Numbered from the stretch's first letter, positions 1-6,659 are shown. The stretch: DNA of 41,857 bases from CAYSLZ01 sp964547295 (GCA_964547295.1 CAZJMH010000001.1:1-41857); one strand, 5' to 3'. Notes: a model not told the origin generated them from the sequence alone. A program made the numbers and translations.

Positions 1-210
1 TACAGTAAAAAGTCAAAAAATATTAATTTCAACTGGCGGATTGTTATGGCGCCTTTAGCGGTTATTGATTATCTGGTCGTTCACGAACTGGTTCATTCGG
101 AACAGCCGAATCATTCTAAAAAATTCTGGAATCGGGTGGAAGAAATTTTGCCGGAGTATAGAAAGTCAAGAAGGTGGTTGAAGGAAAATTGGGTAAAATT
201 GAGGGTGTGA
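1..210 (+). CDS. YgjP-like zinc metallopeptidase (DUF45), C-terminal part
   Basis: The open frame runs in from the left edge and stops at TGA 208-210, leaving the last 69 residues. It contains HELVH (HExxH, two zinc-binding histidines and the catalytic Glu), then NHSKKFW and a C-terminal RRWLKENW segment. This arrangement is typical of the C-terminus of the YgjP/SprT-like DUF45 family, which are presumed cytosolic metal-dependent hydrolases of unknown substrate. The third zinc ligand would be the His of NHSKKFW. The N-terminal half is outside the window. The stop overlaps the GTG start of the next small frame. Confidence 0.8.
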   Translation, partial: YSKKSKNINFNWRIVMAPLAVIDYLVVHELVHSEQPNHSKKFWNRVEEILPEYRKSRRWLKENWVKLRV

Positions 211-347
211 CGGTGTCCTGGCTTCTTCGGGAAATGATTAAAAATCATCGGCAAGAAGTCGCCAAATATTTGGCTGAAAATAGAAATAGTTTACCAGCGG
301 TTGCTGTCAAGGAGACAGAAAATAAATTAAAAACCGGCAAAAAATAA
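207..347 (+). CDS. Small hypothetical protein, 46 aa
   Basis: A GTG at 207 overlaps the preceding TGA (GTGA), a usual sign of translational coupling; internal GTG 213 and ATG 234 are alternatives. The product is a short, basic and probably helical peptide (WLLREMIKNHRQEVAKYLAE near the start). I recognise no family. The coupling and continued reading after the metallopeptidase favour a real gene, but length alone gives little support. Confidence 0.4.
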   Translation: MTVSWLLREMIKNHRQEVAKYLAENRNSLPAVAVKETENKLKTGKK

Positions 348-356
348 TGGTATATT
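348..356 (+). promoter_or_regulatory. Extended -10 promoter, probably leaderless
   Basis: TGG followed by TATATT (351-356) lies 7 nt before the ATG at 364. With a start point about 7 nt after the box the transcript would begin at or next to the start codon. No good -35 box and no Shine-Dalgarno sequence are visible. Confidence 0.45.
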
Positions 357-363
357 ACTTCTT

Positions 364-696
364 ATGGCATTTGAAAGACTAAACGGATTATTATTACCTG
401 ATACAGAGGTGGAAGATAATAAATCAAGGTTAAAATTGGCGGTAAGAGAGATGATTGAGGAAATACAAAGTCCGGATGATTGCTTGAAATTAATAAGAGA
501 GGCGTCGGTAGCAATATGGGACAAAGAAATTGTTGGTTTTGAAAGAATATTAAACCAAAGTGTTTTTGCCAGGGCACTGCATTTGGCTGAAACATGGCCG
601 CGGATTTCTGATGACCAGATTTTAGATTCTATTAACAAGGGCAGAAAAAATGGAAAATCTAACCAACAACCGCCAGGGGTGAGGGGTGCGGATTAG
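364..696 (+). CDS. Hypothetical protein, 110 aa
   Basis: No family recognised. The product is predicted to be soluble and mostly helical, acidic in the first two thirds, with no signal peptide or membrane segment. The last 20 or so residues (a Lys/Asn/Gln/Pro/Gly-rich tail) look unstructured and are encoded partly by a short tandem heptamer array (675-695), so the tail may have been added recently. The 3' end overlaps the convergent acetyltransferase gene by 4 nt. The ATG start is supported by an extended -10 box immediately upstream. Confidence 0.6.
   Translation: MAFERLNGLLLPDTEVEDNKSRLKLAVREMIEEIQSPDDCLKLIREASVAIWDKEIVGFERILNQSVFARALHLAETWPRISDDQILDSINKGRKNGKSNQQPPGVRGAD
675..695. repeat. 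Heptamer array A (3 units)
   Basis: Three consecutive 7-bp words: AGGGGTG, AGGGGTG, CGGATTA. It encodes the tail and contains the stop region of the 110-aa protein and also the 3' end of the convergent GNAT gene. It is the weakest of the arrays by itself and is listed because seven other loci here have the same period. Confidence 0.45.
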
Positions 697-1001
697 ATTT
701 CGCCGGAGATGTAGCCGTCTTGGTCAACTCTTAGGCCGTTTTTCTCATAGAAAAGACGGATTTGTTTTTCTGAACAGTCAGGGTCAGTCAAAACTCTTCC
801 TTTGATTTCTGTTGCCCCATGTTCAATGGCTGATTTTTTTAATTCGCTGATTAAACGACTGCCAATTCCAGCCCGGCGGTAATTAGGATTTACCCAGATG
901 CCGCCAATTTCAAGTTTTTCTTGCCAGATAGAACCAATAGCATAACCAACATTTTTTTCTGAGCTGTCAAAAACATCTATTTTTAGAAATTCATATTCCA
1001 T
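693..1001 (-). CDS. GNAT-family N-acetyltransferase
   Basis: A small single-domain GNAT protein (102 aa from ATG 1001), predicted to transfer an acyl group from acyl-CoA to an amine; the substrate is unknown. The central motif A reads IWVNPNYRRAGIGSRLISEL, containing the R/Q-x-x-G-x-G/A pyrophosphate-binding loop (RRAGIG), and a C-terminal LFYEKNGLR segment matches GNAT motif B. A GTG 21 nt further upstream is in frame, but that stretch holds the TATAAT box, so ATG 1001 is preferred. It is shorter than most GNATs (about 140-180 aa), with a reduced N-terminus. Confidence 0.8.
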   Translation of the reverse strand: MEYEFLKIDVFDSSEKNVGYAIGSIWQEKLEIGGIWVNPNYRRAGIGSRLISELKKSAIEHGATEIKGRVLTDPDCSEKQIRLFYEKNGLRVDQDGYISGEI

Positions 1002-1010
1002 ATATAAGTA

Positions 1011-1038
1011 ATTATATAACACTTTAATTGGTAATCAA
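1011..1038 (-). promoter_or_regulatory. Promoter of the GNAT gene (TTGATT-16-TATAAT)
   Basis: On the minus strand TTGATT (1038-1033), a 16-nt spacer and TATAAT (1016-1011) form a good sigma-70-type promoter. The -10 box ends 9 nt before the ATG at 1001, so the mRNA should have almost no leader. The site argues against the longer GTG start. Confidence 0.6.
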
Positions 1039-1119
1039 ACGTAATTGTAAGTTTTAAGTGAGGGTGAATTTGATCCCGGCGATGATAAAAATGCCGATGA
1101 TTAAGTATAAGAATTATAT

Positions 1120-1172
1120 TTGACGAGGCAAGGAGTTATTTGATAGGATTATTTTAGATGAGAAGGGGGTGA
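1120..1172 (+). promoter_or_regulatory. Promoter and Shine-Dalgarno region of the 22-residue-repeat gene
   Basis: TTGACG (1120-1125), an 18-nt spacer and an extended -10 TGATAGGAT (1141-1149) are followed by AAGGGGGTGA (1163-1172), a plausible Shine-Dalgarno sequence about 10 nt before ATG 1183. An ATG at 1158 opens a 4-codon frame ending at the TGA of the Shine-Dalgarno sequence. The -10 region closely resembles the one before the nuclease gene at 3716. The rest of 1039-1119 shows nothing I can name. Confidence 0.5.
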
Positions 1173-1182
1173 ATAAAATAAA

Positions 1183-1749
1183 ATGTTGGAAAGAATAGTT
1201 CAAGCAACTACTAAAGCTGTTGTTGCTGGTGTTGTTGGTGTTGATGATATTCTTACTGCTGTTCGGACTACGATTAAGAATCAAGTTACTGGAAGTTTAG
1301 AAGATGTAACTGATATTGGCACGACTGGTATGGATTCTGTTACTGCAATTGTGTCGGGTGGAGTTAAGAGCGCAGGAAAAATTGGAGAGTCGATTACTGA
1401 AGTAACTGCCAGCACGGTAAGGGGTGCGATTAAGGGTGTTTACGAGGTTGGTGGTGATGTAACCGCTGCAGTGAAAAGTGCAGCTCGAGGTGCTATTCAA
1501 GGTGCCTCAGATATCGGAGCTGATCTTGGGAAAACTGCGGTTGGAACAGTCAGGGGGACGATAAGGGCTGCCGGAGATATTGGTCAAGATACGACTAGTG
1601 TTACTCGGGTTGCGGTTGTCGAAGTAGTTAAGGCAGCTGACGAAATTAGTGATAAAGCCGGCAAAACTGTGCGTGAAGCATTGCTTTCTACAGCAGCTTT
1701 ACCACGTGATGTAGTTGAATCAGCAATCAAAGGAACGAAAAAGAAGTAA
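1183..1749 (+). CDS. 22-residue-repeat, Ala/Val/Gly-rich protein, 188 aa
   Basis: Apart from 13 leading residues the whole protein is a chain of eight 22-residue units (residues 14-35, 36-57, 58-79, 80-101, 102-123, 124-145, 146-167 and a 21-residue last unit). Consensus landmarks are RGxI at unit positions 1-4, then D/E at 9, I/V at 10 and G at 11. There is no signal peptide and no uninterrupted hydrophobic segment; the C-terminus is basic (GTKKK). A 22 (2x11) period is that of amphipathic helices such as apolipoproteins, LEA proteins and synuclein, so a peripheral membrane- or granule-binding role is possible but inferred. Not assignable to a family by eye. Expressed as a single gene from its own promoter. 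Confidence 0.75.
   Translation: MLERIVQATTKAVVAGVVGVDDILTAVRTTIKNQVTGSLEDVTDIGTTGMDSVTAIVSGGVKSAGKIGESITEVTASTVRGAIKGVYEVGGDVTAAVKSAARGAIQGASDIGADLGKTAVGTVRGTIRAAGDIGQDTTSVTRVAVVEVVKAADEISDKAGKTVREALLSTAALPRDVVESAIKGTKKK
1222..1746 (+). repeat. 66-bp coding repeat, about 8 units
   Basis: The DNA equivalent of the 22-residue repeats. Units have diverged strongly at nucleotide level while the amino-acid pattern remains, so the amplification is old and the protein pattern has been selected. Units 4-6 (1420-1617) are the most alike, each beginning with an RG[AT]I codon block. Confidence 0.75.
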
Positions 1750-1773
1750 ACTATGGCGGGATAGATGAGTTTT

Positions 1774-1782
1774 TGATATAAT
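1774..1782 (+). promoter_or_regulatory. Extended -10 promoter TGATATAAT, leaderless type
   Basis: A perfect TATAAT (1777-1782) with TG one base upstream ends 5 nt before ATG 1788. No Shine-Dalgarno sequence fits in the gap, so initiation on a leaderless message is likely. Confidence 0.6.
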
Positions 1783-1787
1783 GTAAC

Positions 1788-2057
1788 ATGGTTGTTAAAG
1801 AGAGAATTAGCGACCAGAATAGAGAAACAGAGATAGTTGAGATTGAAACTAAACAAGGGGCTTTAGATGTAATTGTTAGCTCGAGGATTGGATTCTGGTC
1901 TGTTTATAACCATCAAAGAGATCTTCATCAGCTGGTTGAAAAAATGGCGGTTGAAAAAGCAGTTGAGTTGGGAGCGAGTGAAGAGCAAATTGAAGAAGCG
2001 ACACGTAGGGGAGATGCCTTGGGGATGAAGCAAAAAATTAAGTCCCGCCATTATTAG
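1788..2057 (+). CDS. Hypothetical protein, 89 aa
   Basis: No family recognised. It is a charged, soluble protein with a central aromatic stretch (RIGFWSVYNHQRDLH, residues 33-47) and a helical Glu/Ala-rich C-terminal half ending in a basic tail. There is no signal peptide or membrane segment. Its own promoter lies just before the ATG, and the gene is convergent with rtcB with a gap of 26 nt. Confidence 0.6.
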   Translation: MVVKERISDQNRETEIVEIETKQGALDVIVSSRIGFWSVYNHQRDLHQLVEKMAVEKAVELGASEEQIEEATRRGDALGMKQKIKSRHY

Positions 2058-2083
2058 AAGTGAGTTTTTTGGTATGGTTATAA

Positions 2084-3253
2084 CTAGGCGATGACAACCG
2101 CTACTGGGGTGAGTTCGATGTTCATTTCGGCTAAGGTTTTTTGGTCGTCAACCACTGACTGAATATCTTTGTAAGCCCAGGGAGATTCCTCAGCAATATC
2201 GCTTTTTTTTGATTTGCCTAAAACTATTCCCCGGTCTTTAATATCTTCAATTACCTCTTGCACAGTATATTTTCTTTTTGCCTCTTTCCGGCCCATTGAT
2301 CGGCCGGCGCCGTGAGCGCAGGAGTTAAAGCTGTCCGGGTTGCCCAATCCGGTGCCGATAAAAGAACTGGTTCCCAGACTGCCGGGAACAATTACTGTTT
2401 CGCCTTTTTCTGCCCGGATAGCGCCTTTACGGTGGACCCAGACTTGTTTGCCGAAATGTTTTTCTTTGGCAGCGTAGTTGTGGTGGGCGTTAATTTGTTT
2501 TCCGAATTCAACTTCACCGACAATTTTTTCCAAACTCTGTTTGGCTTGTTCTAAAATCCGGCGCCGGTTTTTCCGGGCAAATTTCATTGCCAGGTGCATT
2601 GCTTGAATATAATTTTCGGCTTCTTTAGAATTAATATCTAAAAAGGCTAAATTTTTGTCAGGTAAGTCAATTTTCCGCTTACTGCATTGTTCTTTGGCTT
2701 TTTGGTGGAAATATTCAGCAATGGCGTAGCCGAAATGGCGTGAACCGGTATGGACCATAATTGAAACTTTATTGTCTTTGTCTTTTAATAAATCAATAAA
2801 GTGGTTGCCGCCGCCAAGTGTGCCTAATGATTTTTTTGCCCGGTCAACTTCTTTTTCTAATTTTGGCGGAAGCAATTTTTTGTCAATAAAATCAGAACCC
2901 GGCTGCGGCTGGTTGTGTATGTTAAAGCCAAGAGGGACTTGGCGCATTAACTGTCCGGTAAACTGGTGGAGTTGTTTTTTAGTTATTTGGTCAGCTGAAA
3001 GATTAGTTGAAATATAAGCCATACCGCAGCCGATATCAACGCCGACTGCATTCGGGCAGATGGCATTTTTAAGGGCGAGAACACCGCCGATCGGCATGCC
3101 GTATCCGATATGGGCGTCAGGCATTAAAGCAGTATGGTGAAAAGCATCCGGCAGATTAGACATGTTTTTTGCCTGGCGAAGACAGTCCTCGTCCAAATTT
3201 TTCGGGTCAGTAAATAGATATAATGGAACCCGTTCAGTGGTGATTATTTCCAT
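2084..3253 (-). CDS. rtcB: RNA-splicing ligase RtcB
   Basis: RtcB joins RNA 2',3'-cyclic-phosphate (or 3'-phosphate) ends to 5'-OH ends, using GTP and Mn2+ through a GMP-histidine intermediate, in tRNA splicing and RNA repair. At 389 aa it is full length. Visible motifs: DAHIGYGMPIGGV (46-58), VGVDIGCGM with metal ligands D73 and C76, GGGNHF with H151, HTGSRHFG with H168, HHNYA with H257/H258, and AHGAGRSMGR with the guanylylated H314. No archease gene (its usual activator) lies nearby. An AT-rich TAAAAT about 6 nt upstream of the ATG could be the -10 box. Confidence 0.96.
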   Translation of the reverse strand: MEIITTERVPLYLFTDPKNLDEDCLRQAKNMSNLPDAFHHTALMPDAHIGYGMPIGGVLALKNAICPNAVGVDIGCGMAYISTNLSADQITKKQLHQFTGQLMRQVPLGFNIHNQPQPGSDFIDKKLLPPKLEKEVDRAKKSLGTLGGGNHFIDLLKDKDNKVSIMVHTGSRHFGYAIAEYFHQKAKEQCSKRKIDLPDKNLAFLDINSKEAENYIQAMHLAMKFARKNRRRILEQAKQSLEKIVGEVEFGKQINAHHNYAAKEKHFGKQVWVHRKGAIRAEKGETVIVPGSLGTSSFIGTGLGNPDSFNSCAHGAGRSMGRKEAKRKYTVQEVIEDIKDRGIVLGKSKKSDIAEESPWAYKDIQSVVDDQKTLAEMNIELTPVAVVIA

Positions 3254-3262
3254 ATCTATATT

Positions 3263-3643
3263 TTACAATAATTTTTTCTCTTCCCAAGCAGGCACACGGT
3301 TAGAAGGGCAGTAGAGATTATGAAAACGGATTAATTCTTTTATTGACGGACGTCCAGAATCAAGTTTGTCAACCAAAAATTCTATTAGGCCTATTTGGGT
3401 AAGTGCTTCTCTTTCTGGTTTTCGATAACAGTCCCTGAATCTTTCAATTAAGATTTTATTTTGATAACAAAGTTCTCCGTCAATTAACACTTCAGCCTCA
3501 ATTTGATTAATATTTTCCTCCAGAGTGCGTATTGGTTGATAAGTGCAGTTTTTAAGTTCTATTGCCGGCTGAAATGAGATGCCTACAAAAACCATTATAA
3601 ATAAAAAACCAATTCCGAGGATAAAAATTATTATGTAATCCAC
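3263..3643 (-). CDS. Hypothetical membrane-anchored protein, about 126 aa
   Basis: From the GTG at 3643 the protein begins with one hydrophobic segment (YIIIFILGIGFLFIMVFVG) and continues as a soluble domain of about 100 residues containing four cysteines, which might pair if the domain is outside the cell. No family recognised. An in-frame TTG at 3679 gives 138 aa, but that TTG is the first half of a perfect TTGACA -35 box, so the GTG start is preferred. The gene is 9 nt downstream of rtcB on the same strand order (its 3' end faces the rtcB start), and divergent from the nuclease gene. Confidence 0.6.
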   Translation of the reverse strand: MDYIIIFILGIGFLFIMVFVGISFQPAIELKNCTYQPIRTLEENINQIEAEVLIDGELCYQNKILIERFRDCYRKPEREALTQIGLIEFLVDKLDSGRPSIKELIRFHNLYCPSNRVPAWEEKKLL

Positions 3644-3650
3644 TAATAAT

Positions 3651-3679
3651 AATTTAAGGCAATTAATTATAATTGTCAA
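3651..3679 (-). promoter_or_regulatory. Promoter TTGACA-17-TAAATT
   Basis: On the minus strand a consensus TTGACA (3679-3674) and a 17-nt spacer lead to TAAATT (3656-3651), which ends 7 nt before the GTG at 3643. The distance equals that seen for other genes with predicted leaderless messages in this window. Confidence 0.5.
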
Positions 3680-3699
3680 TTTATAAATCCAAATTTATT

Positions 3700-3708
3700 T
3701 GATAGAAT
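3700..3708 (+). promoter_or_regulatory. Extended -10 promoter TGATAGAAT, leaderless type
   Basis: TAGAAT (3703-3708) with an upstream TG ends 7 nt before ATG 3716. The surrounding 20 nt resemble the region at 1137-1160 almost base for base, suggesting a preferred promoter sequence of this organism. Confidence 0.55.
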
Positions 3709-3715
3709 TATTTAG

Positions 3716-4474
3716 ATGAATAAATATCGGCAGAGGGGTAAAAATTATCGATATCAACCTGGCCAAGAAAAGCCGTTTCGGATTTCCCGGTTTAGGGCGG
3801 AGCGTTTTTTGGAATGTCCACGCTGTTTTTATCTTGACCGCCGGTTGGGGTTGGACCGGCCTAGCATGCCCGGTTGGTCGTTAAATGCGGCTGTTGACCA
3901 ACTGATGAAAAATGAATTTGATCTGCTTCGGAAAAACGGCGAAAAGCATGTTTTAATGAAAGAATACGGCATTGACGCTGTCCCTTTTGACCACCCGGAT
4001 TTAAGTGACTGGCGGGACGATAATTATCAATACAAAGGAATCTGTTATTTGCACCAGCCGACGAATCTAGAGTTGTGCGGCATTATTGACGATCTTTGGA
4101 TTAATTCTGATGATCAGCTCCATGTTGTTGACTATAAGTCAACGAGTACGTCTAAAGAAATCAGCCTGGACGATGAATACAAACAGGGCTATAAAAAACA
4201 GGTTGAGTGGTATCAATGGCTTTTCCGCTGTCACGGATTTGATGTGTCTGATACCGCTTATTTTGTTTATGCTAACGGCTTAAAAGGCGACCGGATTTTT
4301 GACGCTAAAATTGAGTTTGAAGTGGAAATTATTTCTTATCAGGGCGATGATTCCTGGGTTGAACCGACAATATATCAGATGAAGGAGTGTTTGGACAGTG
4401 AAACAATTCCTCAGCCGGATCCGGAATGTGAATATTGTAAATATCGAGAATTAATAGGTAAAGTGGGCGGGTAA
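3716..4474 (+). CDS. PD-(D/E)XK-family nuclease (RecB/Cas4-like fold) with four-Cys cluster
   Basis: A 252-aa protein with the restriction-endonuclease-like core: GIIDDLW with D125, then VVDYKST with D139 and K141, then QVEWY (Q162, Y166), together the D...D-x-K...QxxxY motif of RecB-type nucleases. Two CxxC pairs flank the core: ECPRC (C34, C37) and CEYC (C238, C241), so the ends may be stapled by an Fe-S cluster or zinc. Such proteins cut DNA in repair or processing. Cas4 normally has one N-terminal and three C-terminal Cys, so this is not typical Cas4, and no CRISPR or cas gene is near. Alone in its transcription unit; convergent with the next gene. Confidence 0.85.
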   Translation: MNKYRQRGKNYRYQPGQEKPFRISRFRAERFLECPRCFYLDRRLGLDRPSMPGWSLNAAVDQLMKNEFDLLRKNGEKHVLMKEYGIDAVPFDHPDLSDWRDDNYQYKGICYLHQPTNLELCGIIDDLWINSDDQLHVVDYKSTSTSKEISLDDEYKQGYKKQVEWYQWLFRCHGFDVSDTAYFVYANGLKGDRIFDAKIEFEVEIISYQGDDSWVEPTIYQMKECLDSETIPQPDPECEYCKYRELIGKVGG

Positions 4475-4490
4475 TAAGTAATTTAGTTAG
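4470..4490. repeat. Heptamer array B (3 units)
   Basis: Three 7-bp words, GGTAATA, AGTAATT and TAGTTAG, fill the 12-nt gap between the convergent nuclease and glycosidase genes and contain the nuclease stop codon (TAA) as well as the last codon positions of the opposing gene. No terminator hairpin is visible in this gap. Confidence 0.45.
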
Positions 4491-5680
4491 CGGAGAAAGA
4501 GAATTACATTGGGAAGGCTGCGGCCCGGCCCGACTTTGTAACCACCGTGCCAAAGGGCAGTCGAACCGCCATTGTCTAGATTCATTGCATTTTGCATTCC
4601 TAATGCCTTCATCACTAAAGCTGATTCAGCGACAGTAACATTGTGAACAACGCCGATATAAACTTTATTTTCTTGATTGGCGACAAAAGAACGATTACCT
4701 TTACTGCCTTTTTTCGGATCGCCGTCGCCGGAAAATACTACCTGATTATTAAAAACAAGTAGAGGGAAATTGGAAATAACTCCGTTGACTGAAGTGTCTC
4801 TTCCCCATTGGGAGGCGGAGGAGACAAATCGGATGTAATTATCACCAAAAATTACCGCCGGATTGTTGCTGTAAACATTATTGTCGGAATTAAAATATGT
4901 TTTATTTTTGTTCATCACCAGCAGGTCAAATGTGTTTGTTTTACCAGCGCATGATGGGTAATCTTCCGGGCAAAAATAGGTTCCATTGACACCGGCATAA
5001 GCACCGTTTTCAGAGACATATTCTGCTAATGATTTTACCGGGCAGTTATTGCTGCAGTCGGATTCAGCGGCAGTGTCAACAATAACCCGGGTTGATGAAA
5101 GATCAGCTGAAATAATACTGACTAAAAATGTTCCAGCCGAAGTAGTAACTTTTTGACGGGAGTAGCCGGAACCAGGTGGCGTAGAGGATTCGGGAACATC
5201 AGCCGGAATTTTTTGGACTGCAGCCGCTTGAGCGAGTTCTTGTTCAATCTTGGTAATTTGACTGTTTAATTTTTCCAAGCTGGCTGAGGCCGAGGCATAG
5301 TTGAATTCTGATATATATGACAAAGTAGCGGCGAATAATTTTTCTAGTTTTGCAGTGTCTTTAACTTTAGGTTTAAGGTCAACCATGTTTTCATAAGCAT
5401 CAACTGTGGTTTCAAAAGTGGATTCAATATTATCAATCTCAGTTTTTAATTCTTCATTTATTTTGTATTCATCGCGGTTTTTCATTTCCGTTAATTCGGA
5501 TTTTGTTTTTTCAAAAGTTTTGGTTAGTGATTTCTTTTCATTTTTCTCAGATTGAAGCTGGGATTGGAGAGTTTTTTTTGTGTTCTGGTATTTAAGGTAA
5601 AAATATATTCCACCACCGATTAAGCTGGTGATAATTAAGCTAAAAATGATTTTAAAAAAATGTCTTTTAATAAAATTCAT
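4487..5680 (-). CDS. Phosphodiester glycosidase (NAGPA-like) domain protein, membrane anchored
   Basis: A 397-aa protein with an N-terminal membrane segment (about 8-29), a charged coiled-coil stretch (about 31-75), a further helical/Ala-rich linker with a Pro/Ser-rich piece, and a C-terminal NAGPA/DUF2233-type domain (about 195-397). Motifs of that family: YAGVNGTYF, NFPLLVF, RSFVANQ and NLDNGGSTALW. The relatives include the human uncovering enzyme that removes GlcNAc from phosphodiesters and bacterial exopolysaccharide proteins; the substrate here is unknown. The domain is predicted to lie outside the membrane; cysteine-rich loops in the domain (SDCSNNC) could form disulfides. Confidence 0.85.
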   Translation of the reverse strand: MNFIKRHFFKIIFSLIITSLIGGGIYFYLKYQNTKKTLQSQLQSEKNEKKSLTKTFEKTKSELTEMKNRDEYKINEELKTEIDNIESTFETTVDAYENMVDLKPKVKDTAKLEKLFAATLSYISEFNYASASASLEKLNSQITKIEQELAQAAAVQKIPADVPESSTPPGSGYSRQKVTTSAGTFLVSIISADLSSTRVIVDTAAESDCSNNCPVKSLAEYVSENGAYAGVNGTYFCPEDYPSCAGKTNTFDLLVMNKNKTYFNSDNNVYSNNPAVIFGDNYIRFVSSASQWGRDTSVNGVISNFPLLVFNNQVVFSGDGDPKKGSKGNRSFVANQENKVYIGVVHNVTVAESALVMKALGMQNAMNLDNGGSTALWHGGYKVGPGRSLPNVILFLR

Positions 5681-5686
5681 AATAAA

Positions 5687-5695
5687 AGTATACCA
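5687..5695 (-). promoter_or_regulatory. Extended -10 promoter TGGTATACT, leaderless type
   Basis: On the minus strand TATACT (5692-5687) preceded by TGG ends 6 nt before the ATG at 5680. No Shine-Dalgarno sequence is present. Confidence 0.55.
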
Positions 5696-5736
5696 GGTAA
5701 GGGGTTAACTAAATGAAGAGGGCACTGAAGCGGTTG

Positions 5737-5745
5737 TGATATTAT
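5737..5745 (+). promoter_or_regulatory. Extended -10 promoter TGATATTAT, leaderless type
   Basis: TATTAT (5740-5745) preceded by TGA ends 6 nt before ATG 5752. It is divergent from the promoter at 5687-5695, the two -10 boxes being about 45 nt apart. Confidence 0.5.
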
Positions 5746-5751
5746 TTAATT

Positions 5752-6450
5752 ATGGAAGAGAAGAATAGCGATTTGACAAACCGTTTTTTGGATTTGTATG
5801 AGCGGTGGGCGAGATATTTAGGAGTTCGGTTTAAGACGGACAGTATGTTTCGTAATACCCGTTATTTTTGGGATGCGGAACATAAAAAAGCTCAAAAACT
5901 AGGAATTAGCGAAGGGGATATTCTAGGGTTGTTTAATTTGCGAAATGTTGGCACTCACGCGCCTTCATTTGCAGAAATCCAGCCTGCCGCAGTGGTTAAA
6001 TTGGAAAAACTTGTTTCTGCTTTTTGCCGCAAGGCAATTGACATTGCTACTCAAAAAGAACATATTTATCGTGTAGATTTGGAAGAAAAAATTGAAGATG
6101 TAATTCAAGTTATGAGCCAGCGTAAATTTACCCACGTTCCAGTTGTTGATAAAAACGAGTTTGTTGGTGTTTTTTCTGAAAATTCGCTGCTTGAGTTAAT
6201 TGCTGACGGGAAATTTGATTTAAATAAAAAAATGGTTGAAATCAATGAATATTTAACTGATATTGAAGGAGCGGATGAATATGAGTTTTTAACTGCTGAG
6301 GCTGATTTTCATGAGGTTCATTATTTGTTTAATCAGTATATTAATCGTGGGAAAAGGTTGGGAGTAATTTTTTTGACTCCTGACGGTAAACGGTCGGCAG
6401 ATTTAAAAGGGTTGATTACTGCCTGGGATCTTTATAAGGGCTCACTGTAA
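5752..6450 (+). CDS. HEPN-like domain fused to CBS pair
   Basis: A 232-aa soluble protein. Residues 1-100 are helical and contain R64-N-V-G-T-H69, a match to the R-N-x-x-x-H signature of HEPN ribonuclease-type domains. Residues about 105-230 form a CBS pair: VIQVMSQRKFTHVPVVDKNEFVG is a clear CBS repeat, the second ending in LKGLITAWDLYK. CBS pairs bind adenine nucleotides and regulate attached domains, so a nucleotide-controlled activity, possibly RNase, is inferred. The HEPN call rests on one motif plus helical content; the N-terminal part could be a non-catalytic helical domain. Single gene with its own promoter. Confidence 0.7.
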   Translation: MEEKNSDLTNRFLDLYERWARYLGVRFKTDSMFRNTRYFWDAEHKKAQKLGISEGDILGLFNLRNVGTHAPSFAEIQPAAVVKLEKLVSAFCRKAIDIATQKEHIYRVDLEEKIEDVIQVMSQRKFTHVPVVDKNEFVGVFSENSLLELIADGKFDLNKKMVEINEYLTDIEGADEYEFLTAEADFHEVHYLFNQYINRGKRLGVIFLTPDGKRSADLKGLITAWDLYKGSL

Positions 6451-6650
6451 CTTCAGAGCAGGCATGTTTTCCGCACCACTTGTCTCTTGGTTTTATTTAA
6501 TTTTTTGGCATCAAAAATTACTCGTTCGTCTTTTCGCGCCCAAAAAATTCTAACTAAAAAAAAGTTTCAAGCAGGCCGCTCAAAGTTTTGCTCCAAAGAT
6601 ATCATGCTCCTTGTAATCAATTCGACAGTTAAGTAATAATCGTGTATTTT
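6451..6650. other. Intergenic region before alaS, no gene recognised
   Basis: About 200 nt with local base composition similar to its neighbours. A minus-strand frame of some 38 codons (about 6457-6573, no good start or Shine-Dalgarno) is open but matches nothing I know. I see no tRNA, no T-box elements and no terminator-grade hairpin; it might hold a gene remnant. Confidence 0.4.
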
Positions 6651-6659
6651 TGTTATACT
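6651..6659 (+). promoter_or_regulatory. Extended -10 promoter TGTTATACT of alaS
   Basis: TATACT (6654-6659) with TG one base upstream ends 10 nt before the alaS ATG at 6670, giving a leader of only a few nucleotides and no Shine-Dalgarno sequence. Confidence 0.55.

Noticed and set aside
327..638. Minus-strand open frames opposite known genes (for example 327-638, 21130-21393, 31243-31719, 33302-33631)
   Set aside because: They are antisense to genes with clear start signals or family matches, and show no domain or promoter of their own.
1222..1746. CRISPR-like or non-coding 66-bp tandem repeat
   Set aside because: The units are diverged in DNA but keep an amino-acid pattern in one frame, so this is a repeat protein.
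3716..4474. Cas4 and a CRISPR locus
   Set aside because: The nuclease has Cas4-like motifs, but the cysteine arrangement differs and no cas gene or spacer-repeat array is present.
6457..6573. Open minus-strand frame of about 38 codons between the HEPN/CBS gene and alaS
   Set aside because: No good start codon, no promoter or Shine-Dalgarno sequence and no recognisable similarity.
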